Source of the DNA: Bacteroidetes bacterium 46-16
GTDB taxonomy: Bacteria > Bacteroidota > Bacteroidia > Chitinophagales > Chitinophagaceae
DNA: 64,000 nt
Direction: 5' to 3'
NCBI GenBank assembly: GCA_001897835.1
Contig: MKUN01000028.1
Location: 186,001 to 250,000 of the forward strand
Part shown: positions 1 to 6,853 of the stretch, piece by piece
Layout of the letters: the number at the start of each line of letters is the position of its first letter
Position numbering within the stretch: position 1 is the stretch's first letter
The notes under the pieces: generated by a model
The model's database searches: none
What the model was told of the DNA's origin: nothing
What the model saw: only the letters and a program-made list of their open reading frames with translations
Made by a program: the position numbers and the translations under genes

Positions 1-259
1 ATTTTCCAAAGACGCATTCTCTAACAAAGGCACAAGAATTTTTATTGGAATTTCTTTCAACGCAATGTTTTTTCCTTTCTACAATTTTTTTTGCCTTTAG
101 GAGAATATTTACCTGATTTTTAAAACGATACAGTTTTACGTTGTCAGATATTAATAAACCAATTTCTTCAATTGTTGGTGATATTAGTTTTCCTAAAAAG
201 TCTTTTGCTAATTCCAACCCTTTCTCTATTGTGGAGGATTTGATGTTTATTTCGGTCAT
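1..259 (-). pseudogene. DUF4393 (Abi-alpha-like) protein, N-terminal part, frameshifted
   Basis: Reading leftward from an ATG at 259-257, the protein starts MTEINIKSSTIEKGLELAKD and runs through a stretch resembling DUF4393/Abi-alpha proteins (…SPTIEELGLLISD…YRFKNQVNILLKAKK…). The frame then turns to nonsense around 68-73, a run of six T on the plus strand. Removing one base from that run restores a family-like continuation (…NIALKEIPIKILVPLLENA…) that stays open to the window edge. So one extra base in a homopolymer breaks the gene. This is either a real inactivating frameshift or a sequencing error. The family is associated with phage abortive infection, but its function here is only inferred from resemblance. 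The gene continues beyond base 1. Confidence 0.55.
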
Positions 260-393
260 TAGTTAAATTTTGATTTTCATTTTTGTTTGGCAATTGACAC
301 TTTATATATCACCACCAATATATCAGCATTCATGCCAATATAATATTTTATTAAAAATAATGACACTTATTTGGAGGCAGTATTTTCCCCACT

Positions 394-416
394 GGTCTAA
401 GCGTCTCACTTAGACC
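394..416. repeat. Palindrome 1 of a REP-like pair
   Basis: Perfect 8-base inverted repeat: GGTCTAAG (394-401), 7-base spacer, CTTAGACC (409-416). Its centre, AAGCGTCTCACTT, closely resembles the centre of the next palindrome. Confidence 0.6.
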
Positions 417-423
417 CAAAATA

Positions 424-444
424 ACGCAAGCGTCCCGCTTGCGT
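424..444. repeat. Palindrome 2 of a REP-like pair
   Basis: Perfect 9-base inverted repeat: ACGCAAGCG (424-432), TCC, CGCTTGCGT (436-444). It shares the core AAGCGTCYCRCTT with the palindrome eight bases to its left. Such paired imperfect copies are typical of dispersed extragenic palindromes. Confidence 0.6.
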
Positions 445-807
445 ACAATAAATTATCCCCTTCTACCCATCAATAAATTCAATTTTATACATCCCAATAT
501 TCCCCCGAAATTTGCAGCGTCTTAAACACTATTCAACATAGCGTTTGGGCTATTAGTTCTTTAAAATATTGTAGCAAAATGCAAACCTTTTACCATATCA
601 GCTATTTATTCACAGGCAAACCTGGCGCCACGCTGAGCTTGTCAATCGGGCGTAAATCGGGCATCGGGCATTCCTGCAAAGCATTGAAAAACAAATTGTT
701 GTCCAAAATCAATGTCCGATTATTTATTTTATGCCCGGTCGGGCATTGTCATAAACTTACGTAACACCTCCTCTCCTTTGGAGAGGTCGGGTGAGGCAAA
801 AAACGAT

Positions 808-911
808 AATGACCAGAACTCCTCTCCTGGTCGCCATTGAAAAGACAAACCAGCAATGACCAGAACTCCTCTCCTGGTCGCCATTGAAAGACAAACCGGT
901 AATGACCAGAA
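808..911. repeat. Tandem repeat, 2.2 copies of a 47/46-base unit
   Basis: The unit begins AATGACCAGAACTCCTCTCC and recurs at 808, 855 and, partially, 901. The two full copies differ by one A in an A-run and a few bases at the end. The unit contains no open frame of note. Confidence 0.75.
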
Positions 912-1027
912 ATAACTCCAAGATATGATATGGTAAGTCCGTAGCGGCTTTCAGCATATCGCGATTTCCAAAACCGGAAATAATAGAATGACCGGAAAAC
1001 CGGAAATAACGAAAATATATAATGAAC

Positions 1028-1062
1028 ATTAGCTAATCAGCTAATTATCAAATTAGCTAATT
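1028..1062. repeat. TTAGCTAAT-type short repeats
   Basis: Three overlapping AGCTAAT-containing units (ATTAGCTAAT, CAGCTAATTA, AATTAGCTAATT), each partly palindromic, lie 12-46 bases before the aldehyde dehydrogenase start. They may be simple intergenic filler or part of the gene's leader. No clear ribosome binding site is seen. Confidence 0.45.
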
Positions 1063-1073
1063 AATTTTACCAC

Positions 1074-2531
1074 ATGGATTTAACTGCTCCCTCTAAAATA
1101 GCCAATTACATTGCAGGCAGCCTGCAGGCGCCGCTCAATGGCAAATACATAGATAATATCAATCCTGCAACGGGCGAGGTATATAGCCAAACCCCCGACA
1201 GCGATGCCAAAGATGTGGATGAGGCCGTAGGTGCGGCGAAGATGGCCTTCGAAAGCTGGGGCAAGACCCCTGCCGAAGAGCGCTTCAGGATACTGAACCG
1301 CATAGCCGAGCTGATAGATCAGAACCTGGAGGCACTGGCGCTGGCGGAGACCAATGATAACGGCAAGCCGCTCTGGCTGAGTAAAAGGGTGGACATACCG
1401 AGGGCATCGAGCAACTTCCGCTTTTTTGCTACGGGGGCTATGCACTTCAGCACCGAGAGCCATAATATGGAGGACAAGGCCATCAATTATACCCTGCGCC
1501 AGCCCATCGGTGTAGTGGGTTGCATCAGCCCATGGAACCTGCCGCTGTATCTCTTTACCTGGAAGATAGCGCCGGCGCTTGCTGCGGGCAACTGTGTAGT
1601 GGCCAAGCCCAGCGAGGTAACACCTATGACGGGCTACCTGCTGAGTATCATTTGCAAAGAGGCGGGCCTGCCCGATGGCGTGCTGAATATATTGCATGGC
1701 ACAGGGCCCTCTTGCGGTGCGGCCATAGTGGCGCACCCCGGCATCAAGGCCATATCCTTTACCGGCAGCACAAGGGCGGGCAGGGATATAGCGGCAACGG
1801 CAGGGCCGATGTTCAAAAAAGTATCGCTGGAGCTGGGGGGCAAGAACCCCAATATCATCTTCGCCGACTGCGACTGGGACAAGATGATGCGGGTGACCCT
1901 GCAATCGTCATTCAGCAACCAGGGCCAGATATGCCTCTGCGGCAGCCGTGTGCTGGTAGAGGAAAGCATTTATGAAAAGTTCAAAGAAGAGTTCATAGCC
2001 CGCGCAAGAAAACTCACCGTCGGCGATCCGCTGGAAGACAGCAGCAGGCAGGGAGCGGTGGTAAGCAAAATGCATTACGATAAAGTGATGGGCATGATAC
2101 AACAGGCTAAGGACGAAGGGGGGACGATATTGCTGGGCGGTAACAGTGTAGCATTAGAAGGCCGCTGTAAGAACGGCTACTTTATAGCACCCACCATAAT
2201 AGAGGGTCTTGGTCCCAACTGCCGCACGAATATGGAAGAGATATTTGGCCCCGTAGTGACCATGCAAAGTTTCAAGACCGAAGATGAAGCCCTGCAACTG
2301 GCCAATACCAGCGACTATGGCTTATCAGCCACCATCTGGACACAGGATGTGAGCCGTGCCAACCGTGTGGCGGCACAGGTGCATAGCGGCATCATCTGGG
2401 TGAACTGCTGGCTGCTCCGCGACCTGCGCACCCCCTTTGGTGGCTTCAAGAACAGCGGCGTGGGCCGCGAGGGCGGCTGGGATGCCCTGCGCTTCTTCAC
2501 CGAGCCGAAGAACGTGTGCATAGAGCTGTAA
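1074..2531 (+). CDS. NAD(P)-dependent aldehyde dehydrogenase, 2-(amino)muconate-semialdehyde type
   Basis: Oxidises an aldehyde to the carboxylic acid in the cytoplasm. At 485 residues it has the normal length of the superfamily and all key residues: Asn155 in SPWN, the cofactor-binding KPS at 178-180, FTGST at 229-233, general base Glu253 in LELGG, and catalytic Cys287 in NQGQIC. The overall pattern (C-x-C-G-S after the nucleophile, long PFGG-FKNSGVGREGG end) resembles 2-hydroxymuconate or 2-aminomuconate semialdehyde dehydrogenases (ALDH8 group), which act in aromatic or tryptophan/kynurenine breakdown. No kynurenine or catechol gene lies beside it, so the substrate is inferred. It is a single-gene unit followed by a hairpin terminator. 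Confidence 0.9.
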   Translation: MDLTAPSKIANYIAGSLQAPLNGKYIDNINPATGEVYSQTPDSDAKDVDEAVGAAKMAFESWGKTPAEERFRILNRIAELIDQNLEALALAETNDNGKPLWLSKRVDIPRASSNFRFFATGAMHFSTESHNMEDKAINYTLRQPIGVVGCISPWNLPLYLFTWKIAPALAAGNCVVAKPSEVTPMTGYLLSIICKEAGLPDGVLNILHGTGPSCGAAIVAHPGIKAISFTGSTRAGRDIAATAGPMFKKVSLELGGKNPNIIFADCDWDKMMRVTLQSSFSNQGQICLCGSRVLVEESIYEKFKEEFIARARKLTVGDPLEDSSRQGAVVSKMHYDKVMGMIQQAKDEGGTILLGGNSVALEGRCKNGYFIAPTIIEGLGPNCRTNMEEIFGPVVTMQSFKTEDEALQLANTSDYGLSATIWTQDVSRANRVAAQVHSGIIWVNCWLLRDLRTPFGGFKNSGVGREGGWDALRFFTEPKNVCIEL

Positions 2532-2535
2532 AATT

Positions 2536-2559
2536 AAGCCCCGCACAAAGGCGGGGCTT
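2536..2559. terminator. Hairpin terminator between convergent genes
   Basis: AAGCCCCGC (2536-2544), 6-base loop, GCGGGGCTT (2551-2559). The T-rich side faces the minus direction (AATTTTA), so it can serve the minus-strand gene at 2582 as well as the aldehyde dehydrogenase. Confidence 0.7.
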
Positions 2560-2581
2560 AGCTGGTGGTCTATGATGCTTT

Positions 2582-2977
2582 TCAGTGATCTACCGGTAGC
2601 TCCTCTTTGGAGAGCACGTAGTATAAGTTTTGCAGGCGATGGAGGTATTTCACCTCCCAGAAGTGTATCATCGATTCACCCCTGCTGCTGTAGAGTACTA
2701 CGTGGCCATTCTGGCGGCGCAGTGAGTAGTTTTCACCTTTTAAATTAAGTTTCAGCTTTCCGAATTCATCAAACAGTCCCAGTTTCGCTACAAATTTATC
2801 AGCAAGCAAAATAGGTTTGATATCTATAGTGGAAAGCCTTGCTTTTATGACCTTTCCATGGCTGTTGCCTATGTAAATGTCAAAGTCATTTTTTTCTTTT
2901 CCGTCTATGGCAACCACCACCGCTATCTCACCATCTGCATATACCAGGTTGCCTATTCTTAAATCTTTCGGATCCAT
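2582..2977 (-). CDS. Small Bacteroidota protein of unknown function
   Basis: 131 residues, cytoplasmic, no signal or membrane segment. It starts MDPKDLRIGNLVY and ends with a KYLHRLQNLYYVLSKEEL stretch. This architecture (a DLRIGN start, a middle section of roughly 60 variable residues, then a V/LHxLQNLYxxL ending) recurs in small uncharacterised Bacteroidota proteins, often near phage or mobile genes. The function is unknown. It is convergent with the aldehyde dehydrogenase and shares its terminator. I recognise the general pattern from memory only, so the family link is tentative. Confidence 0.7.
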   Translation of the reverse strand: MDPKDLRIGNLVYADGEIAVVVAIDGKEKNDFDIYIGNSHGKVIKARLSTIDIKPILLADKFVAKLGLFDEFGKLKLNLKGENYSLRRQNGHVVLYSSRGESMIHFWEVKYLHRLQNLYYVLSKEELPVDH

Positions 2978-3145
2978 AAAATCGGCTTTTGGTTAAACAA
3001 TGTTTTATCACATTATAATTTGGAAAGCCATGCCAAGGGCCGGGTGCTGAATGTTAAAAACATTAAGAAAACAGGGGGTGTTTTAACAGTACATTAAGAG
3101 AAGAGGTGGGTTACCTATGGTTATGTCATGAGGCTATAGAAAATA

Positions 3146-3175
3146 AATATCCCCTGCGGTAAGGCAGGGGATATT
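3146..3175 (-). terminator. Rho-independent terminator
   Basis: Twelve-base stem AATATCCCCTGC / GCAGGGGATATT with a 6-base loop, followed on the minus strand by TTATTTTC. It lies 25 bases after the stop of the nuclease gene that it terminates. Confidence 0.8.
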
Positions 3176-3199
3176 GTGCTCATGGTGAAAAGCTTGCGC

Positions 3200-4561
3200 T
3201 TATTGGGTGGGGCCGTTATCTACTTGTGCTTCTATTACATTTTGTATAGACGTGGAAACATTGGAAAGGAAGTCGTAGCCTGTGGCGGATTCTATCGCAT
3301 TAACGGTAGTGCGGTAATAATCCCATGTGTGTGCATTCACACTTTGGTTGTTGGGCATATCCACGGCTATTACGCGTGTACTGGTACTCACACGGCTTAC
3401 GTCGTTGCTGCCATTGGAGAGCACTACGATCACTTTCCAGTAGTGTGAGGGCACGTTGATATTGCCGCTTGCAATAGTATTGGTGGTACCACCGTTGCTG
3501 CCTGTACCCCCTGTGCCATAACCGCCTGAAATGATATACAGTTCATTGCCGCTGTTAGCCAGTGTTCGGCAATAATCTTCCAGGTCGGCCCAGGTGATTT
3601 GGTTAAGATGAGGGGCCTGTGGTGTGATGTTGGTCATCAGGAAGGTAGCGGCATTATCTGTTGCGTTAAGATTACGATCGGCAGAAGGGCACATATGACC
3701 ACGATCGAAGCCGGTATTGGTATAGTTGGAAGTAACTGCTTTGTAATATCCTGCAGGTAAAGTGTTATCACCAGTAAAGCAATCGCAGCGCGGCGTATTG
3801 CCCAACCATGCAGCGCTGAGGTGCCAGCTTACCCAGTTGGCCATGCCTTTAGCGCTGTTGTATGCCAGTGTGTACTGGCTTTTTGCCATAAGGTAATTGG
3901 TGCTGTTGGCTGTATTGGTAGTGGCCCCGCTGGGATTGCCCATGGCCATATTATCGTCCTGCGTGGGATTGGTGTTGTTATTATCTTCTATACTGAAGTC
4001 ATCGATATTCAGCCTGCCGCCTGATATTTTTTTGATCTCGAAGCGCACATTACCGGATATATTCATGGTAAAGGTGGCTGTATTGAGCGAGGTGGCTGAT
4101 GTAGTGACGGTGCTGCCTGTTTGTGTCCATGTGCTGCCGCTGTTGGTAGAGTACCATAGTTGCCATGTGCTTGATGCATCGCTGCCATAAACGCCATGTG
4201 CAATAGTAACCTGGCTGGCGCCATTGGTAACGTCGAATTGCATGCTTACGATACCTGTGTTCTGGATACGTACGCTTTTGCTGCCGTTCTTCCTGTCATT
4301 GGCCAGTGAACCGATAAGGGCATCATCCAATGTCCATGTGCCGGAAGTGAGTGTTACATTACCGATAGCATAAGCGCCTTTGGAGCCAGATTCGAAGGTT
4401 TCCGGGTAATTGCCGTAGACACCCATGCTGCCGCCGCCTGCAAAGTCCTGTTGTGTAGTAGTGGTACTTGTAGCAGGTGTGATATCACGGTTATTCTTTT
4501 TGCTGCAATCGCTGAATACAAAGAGCAATAGTGATAAAAGTAAAGTGCTGTTTTTTTTCAT
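3200..4561 (-). CDS. Secreted DNA/RNA non-specific endonuclease (DRGH family)
   Basis: Degrades nucleic acids outside the cytoplasm. I chose the ATG at 4561 because it begins MKKNSTLLLSLLLFVF, a clear signal peptide. An upstream in-frame ATG at 4594 would bury it. Cys19 follows the hydrophobic stretch, but the residue before it is Asp, so lipidation is uncertain. Residues about 45-205 form a beta-rich module with the pattern SWTxxDALIG…DRKNGxxSVRI…RLNIDDFSI, found in front of several secreted Bacteroidota nucleases. The nuclease domain follows, with FDRGHM (catalytic His289) and the metal-ligand Asn region NLNATDNAATFLMTN. It is monocistronic, 453 residues. A role in nutrient scavenging or biofilm DNA turnover is inference. 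Confidence 0.9.
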   Translation of the reverse strand: MKKNSTLLLSLLLFVFSDCSKKNNRDITPATSTTTTQQDFAGGGSMGVYGNYPETFESGSKGAYAIGNVTLTSGTWTLDDALIGSLANDRKNGSKSVRIQNTGIVSMQFDVTNGASQVTIAHGVYGSDASSTWQLWYSTNSGSTWTQTGSTVTTSATSLNTATFTMNISGNVRFEIKKISGGRLNIDDFSIEDNNNTNPTQDDNMAMGNPSGATTNTANSTNYLMAKSQYTLAYNSAKGMANWVSWHLSAAWLGNTPRCDCFTGDNTLPAGYYKAVTSNYTNTGFDRGHMCPSADRNLNATDNAATFLMTNITPQAPHLNQITWADLEDYCRTLANSGNELYIISGGYGTGGTGSNGGTTNTIASGNINVPSHYWKVIVVLSNGSNDVSRVSTSTRVIAVDMPNNQSVNAHTWDYYRTTVNAIESATGYDFLSNVSTSIQNVIEAQVDNGPTQ

Positions 4562-4753
4562 TTGGCTGATTTTAAGACAATTATACACTGACAATATTAC
4601 CTGAAAAGTATGGTAATGTTAAGCCTGGATTATATATTATTTACCGATAGCGCAGCTTCATTTACCGATAAGTTGCGGACATTGACCGAAAATAAAATGA
4701 GGCTTGTCCGGGAGCATATAGCTTTGCATTGTTTTTTAAGCGGACAGCATAGC

Positions 4754-5749
4754 ATGAATACCATAGCGAGATCAAGAAAGGAAGGTAAAAAGTTCATTAA
4801 CCCCGTGCCGACAAGAACATCGACGGGGAGTTTTGGGAAGATCTTTAAAGCATATTTTACCGGTAAACAGGAGCGGGTGCCCCGGATACCGTTGGGGCCA
4901 TTCGCTACTGATGCCAGCATATATGGCAAAGCAGCTCCCGGGGGCTTGCGTATCACCTGGATGGGCCATTCATCGCTGCTGATCGAGATAGACGGCAAAC
5001 GATTGCTTACCGATCCTGTTTGGGGGCCAAGAGCTTCCTTCACGAAGTATGCAGGGCCTAAACGATTTTTCCCAGCCCCCTTGCCGCTGGATGAAATGCC
5101 GGAGCTCGATGCTATTATCTTATCGCACGACCACTACGATCACCTGGATCATTTTACTATAAAACAATTTGTGAACAGCAGTGTGCCTTTTTACTGTTCC
5201 CTCGGTGTGGGGCAACATCTGCAGAAGTGGGGTGTAGCGGCAAACAGGATACATGAGATGGACTGGAGCGATACCGTAAGCATTGATGACGCGCTGCAAT
5301 TGACGGCAACGCCGGCACGCCATTTTTCGGGTCGTGGTATTACGAACAGGAACGAAACGCTATGGTCGTCGTTCGTAATAAAAGGCCTGGAGCATAATAT
5401 CTTTTTCGGGGCTGATTCAGGCTACTTTCCAGGTTTTAAAGAGATCGGTGCGGCCTATGGCCCTTTTGACCTGACGATGCTGGAAATAGGGGCGGCAAAT
5501 GAGAACTGGGCAGATATACATATGGGGCCTGAAAAAGCCACAGAAGCACACCTGGCGCTGGGCGGCAAGGTGATGATGCCCATACACTGGGGCACCTTTA
5601 ACCTGGCGGTACATGGCTGGCGCGAGCCGATAGAGCAGTTACTGGAATATGCATTTGACAAGAACATACTGCTCTTTGCCCCCGAACCGGGTATGCCCAC
5701 GGAAGTAAAAGAAGAGGGCTATAACAGCATATGGTGGGAAGAACAGTAA
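4754..5749 (+). CDS. Metallo-beta-lactamase-fold hydrolase, UlaG/NAPE-PLD-like
   Basis: A 331-residue metallohydrolase. The ATG at 4754 (MNTIARSRKEGKKF) is preferred to one at 4610, because the extra 48 residues have no family-like content and overlap the likely promoter of the divergent nuclease. The metal site is complete: H125-x-H127-x-D129-H130 (SHDHYDHLD), His190, Asp221 and His278 (PIHWGTF). The pattern WMGHSSLLIEIDG…TDPVWGPRASF is typical of the group containing RomA and N-acyl-phosphatidylethanolamine phospholipase D, suggesting a phosphodiester or lipid substrate. No signal peptide is present. The real substrate cannot be told from sequence. A 60-residue ORF follows after 33 bases. 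Confidence 0.85.
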   Translation: MNTIARSRKEGKKFINPVPTRTSTGSFGKIFKAYFTGKQERVPRIPLGPFATDASIYGKAAPGGLRITWMGHSSLLIEIDGKRLLTDPVWGPRASFTKYAGPKRFFPAPLPLDEMPELDAIILSHDHYDHLDHFTIKQFVNSSVPFYCSLGVGQHLQKWGVAANRIHEMDWSDTVSIDDALQLTATPARHFSGRGITNRNETLWSSFVIKGLEHNIFFGADSGYFPGFKEIGAAYGPFDLTMLEIGAANENWADIHMGPEKATEAHLALGGKVMMPIHWGTFNLAVHGWREPIEQLLEYAFDKNILLFAPEPGMPTEVKEEGYNSIWWEEQ

Positions 5750-5782
5750 ACAAAGGATCTATTCATTTTTAAGATAAAGCAT

Positions 5783-5965
5783 ATGAAACATGAAGGCATA
5801 AAAGGCATACTGCATACAGCCATAGAACAGGCGGATGAAAAACTACTGAAACTGATGTATATGATGGTGAAAGGTTATGGCAACAACGAACAGGCTATTG
5901 CCGCAATGGCTGAGCTAAAGGAGCCACGCCCCAAAGCGATGCTATTTAAAAGGGAAGCTGTGTAG
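5783..5965 (+). CDS. Small hypothetical protein (60 aa)
   Basis: Begins MKHEGIKGILHTAIEQADEK and contains a helical LLKLMYMMVKGYGNNEQ segment. The ‘AIEQADEKLLKLMYMMV’ pattern resembles the start of small Bacteroidota antitoxin-like or orphan regulatory proteins that begin with ‘I(D)xADExxLKxVYAM’. No toxin gene is beside it. It sits 33 bases behind the metallohydrolase and is probably co-transcribed. It ends two bases before the convergent MarR gene. Function unknown. Confidence 0.55.
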   Translation: MKHEGIKGILHTAIEQADEKLLKLMYMMVKGYGNNEQAIAAMAELKEPRPKAMLFKREAV

Positions 5966-5967
5966 GC

Positions 5968-6609
5968 TTATTTTTTATTTGTTCCGGAAGTTACATCATC
6001 GAACATCCCGTCAAGGTCGGCGGGTTTAAGGTCATATATGGTCTGCGATTGTTTAAGCTCCACATCGGCAAGCAGGCTGATGCATAGTTTAATGGCTTCA
6101 GGGTGCATATCTTTGAAGAGCAATTGTGTAGTGCGGGTCATGAACGGATAGAGGCTCTGCAGCATTTTCTCCCCTTTTTTTGTAAGGCTTACGAGCTTGG
6201 CCCGTTTGTCGGTATCGTGCCGGCGCTCTTTGATATAACCAGCTTTGATGAGTTTGCTGAGCGCGTCCATGCCTGTAGTATATTCTATGAACATATACTG
6301 TATCAACTCAGTCTTCTTAGCTTCCTTAAGCGTATCAAGGCTATTGAGAAAATAGAAGGTTTCGCGAAATGGCGCCCCGGCCTTGTGCATAGCCGCATGG
6401 TGATATATACTGAAAGCGCCAAGTATGCGGCCCATGATCTTGGCCAGTGTTGATTCATCTGTAGGGGGTACGCGGCCCTCAAAATTCTTTATCTTTTTCC
6501 CGGCCTGTTCTTTGGCGAGATAATAGCGGCAAAAGTTACTGATATCACCGCCGGGATTGGCTTGTTCAAATTGATCCCATTCATTGACAAGACGCACTAA
6601 TTGGTTCAT
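5968..6609 (-). CDS. MarR-family transcriptional regulator
   Basis: A 213-residue DNA-binding regulator. The winged-helix part is seen at about residues 95-150: a recognition helix in TTGMDALSKLIKAGYIKERR, then the wing DTDKRAKLVSLTKKGEKML, the signature of MarR proteins. The N-terminal 40 residues are longer than in E. coli MarR. MarR proteins usually bind palindromes as dimers and release them on ligand binding. It is divergent from a TonB receptor gene, and the shared control region holds a 7+7 palindrome between promoter elements (6664-6681). It therefore probably controls that receptor and itself; this is inference. Confidence 0.9.
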   Translation of the reverse strand: MNQLVRLVNEWDQFEQANPGGDISNFCRYYLAKEQAGKKIKNFEGRVPPTDESTLAKIMGRILGAFSIYHHAAMHKAGAPFRETFYFLNSLDTLKEAKKTELIQYMFIEYTTGMDALSKLIKAGYIKERRHDTDKRAKLVSLTKKGEKMLQSLYPFMTRTTQLLFKDMHPEAIKLCISLLADVELKQSQTIYDLKPADLDGMFDDVTSGTNKK

Positions 6610-6628
6610 ATATTCATCGGTTTCGTAT

Positions 6629-6636
6629 CAAAAATA
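6629..6636 (-). promoter_or_regulatory. Promoter -7 element for the MarR gene
   Basis: On the minus strand this reads TATTTTTG, matching the Bacteroidota consensus TAnnTTTG. The expected start site is near 6622, about 13 bases before the marR ATG. No clear TTG at -33 was seen. Confidence 0.5.
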
Positions 6637-6656
6637 ATGAAAATGCTCCGGTATTT

Positions 6657-6687
6657 TTGTTTTTATATCTGTTTAGATATACTTTTG
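6657..6687 (+). promoter_or_regulatory. Promoter with embedded palindromic operator
   Basis: TTG at 6657-6659, a spacer of 20 bases, then TACTTTTG at 6680-6687: a full match to the Bacteroidota -33/-7 promoter. Between and overlapping these lies the perfect inverted repeat TATATCT-GTTT-AGATATA (6664-6681), well placed for a MarR dimer to block RNA polymerase. It points toward the TonB receptor gene. Confidence 0.65.
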
Positions 6688-6825
6688 TGAAAAAAATAAC
6701 TGAATCGATATATTTTACTTGATGTGAACAATGCTTATAAAAACCATTCACCGACATCTTTGTTTTGTTTACCGATATAGGGTAACGTTTAACCGAAACG
6801 GATTTTACAAGGCTTAAAAGGAGTA

Positions 6826-6833
6826 TAATTTTG
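6826..6833 (+). promoter_or_regulatory. Second, gene-proximal -7 element for the TonB receptor
   Basis: TAATTTTG matches TAnnTTTG. A start near 6840 would leave a leader of about 14 bases before the ATG at 6854. No TTG is found at the ideal -33 position, so this promoter may be weaker than the one at 6657-6687. Confidence 0.5.
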
Positions 6834-6853
6834 CAGTGTCAACAGATAAAAAG

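Larger units (their letters stand above)
260..1073. other. Noncoding, repeat-rich intergenic stretch
   Basis: About 810 bases with no convincing gene. The short open frames here have no recognisable content. It holds two related palindromes near 394-444, a segment at 762-796 made of CCTCTCC / GGAGAGG complementary blocks, a 47/46-base tandem repeat at 808-911, and TTAGCTAAT-type units at 1028-1062 just before the aldehyde dehydrogenase. Its composition is unlike the neighbouring coding DNA. Confidence 0.6.

Noticed and set aside
579-764. 61-residue ORF in the left intergenic stretch
   Set aside because: No recognisable content; it lies in repeat-rich noncoding DNA and has no promoter or binding site signal.
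808-911. CRISPR array
   Set aside because: Only 2.2 adjacent copies with no unique spacers between them and no cas genes nearby.
1080-1904. 274-residue minus-strand ORF
   Set aside because: Antisense shadow of the aldehyde dehydrogenase, whose frame has all catalytic motifs.
2978-3145. tRNA or other structured RNA in the short gaps
   Set aside because: Inspected the larger intergenic gaps for a T-loop GTTCGA-type sequence and a 7-base acceptor stem; none seen.
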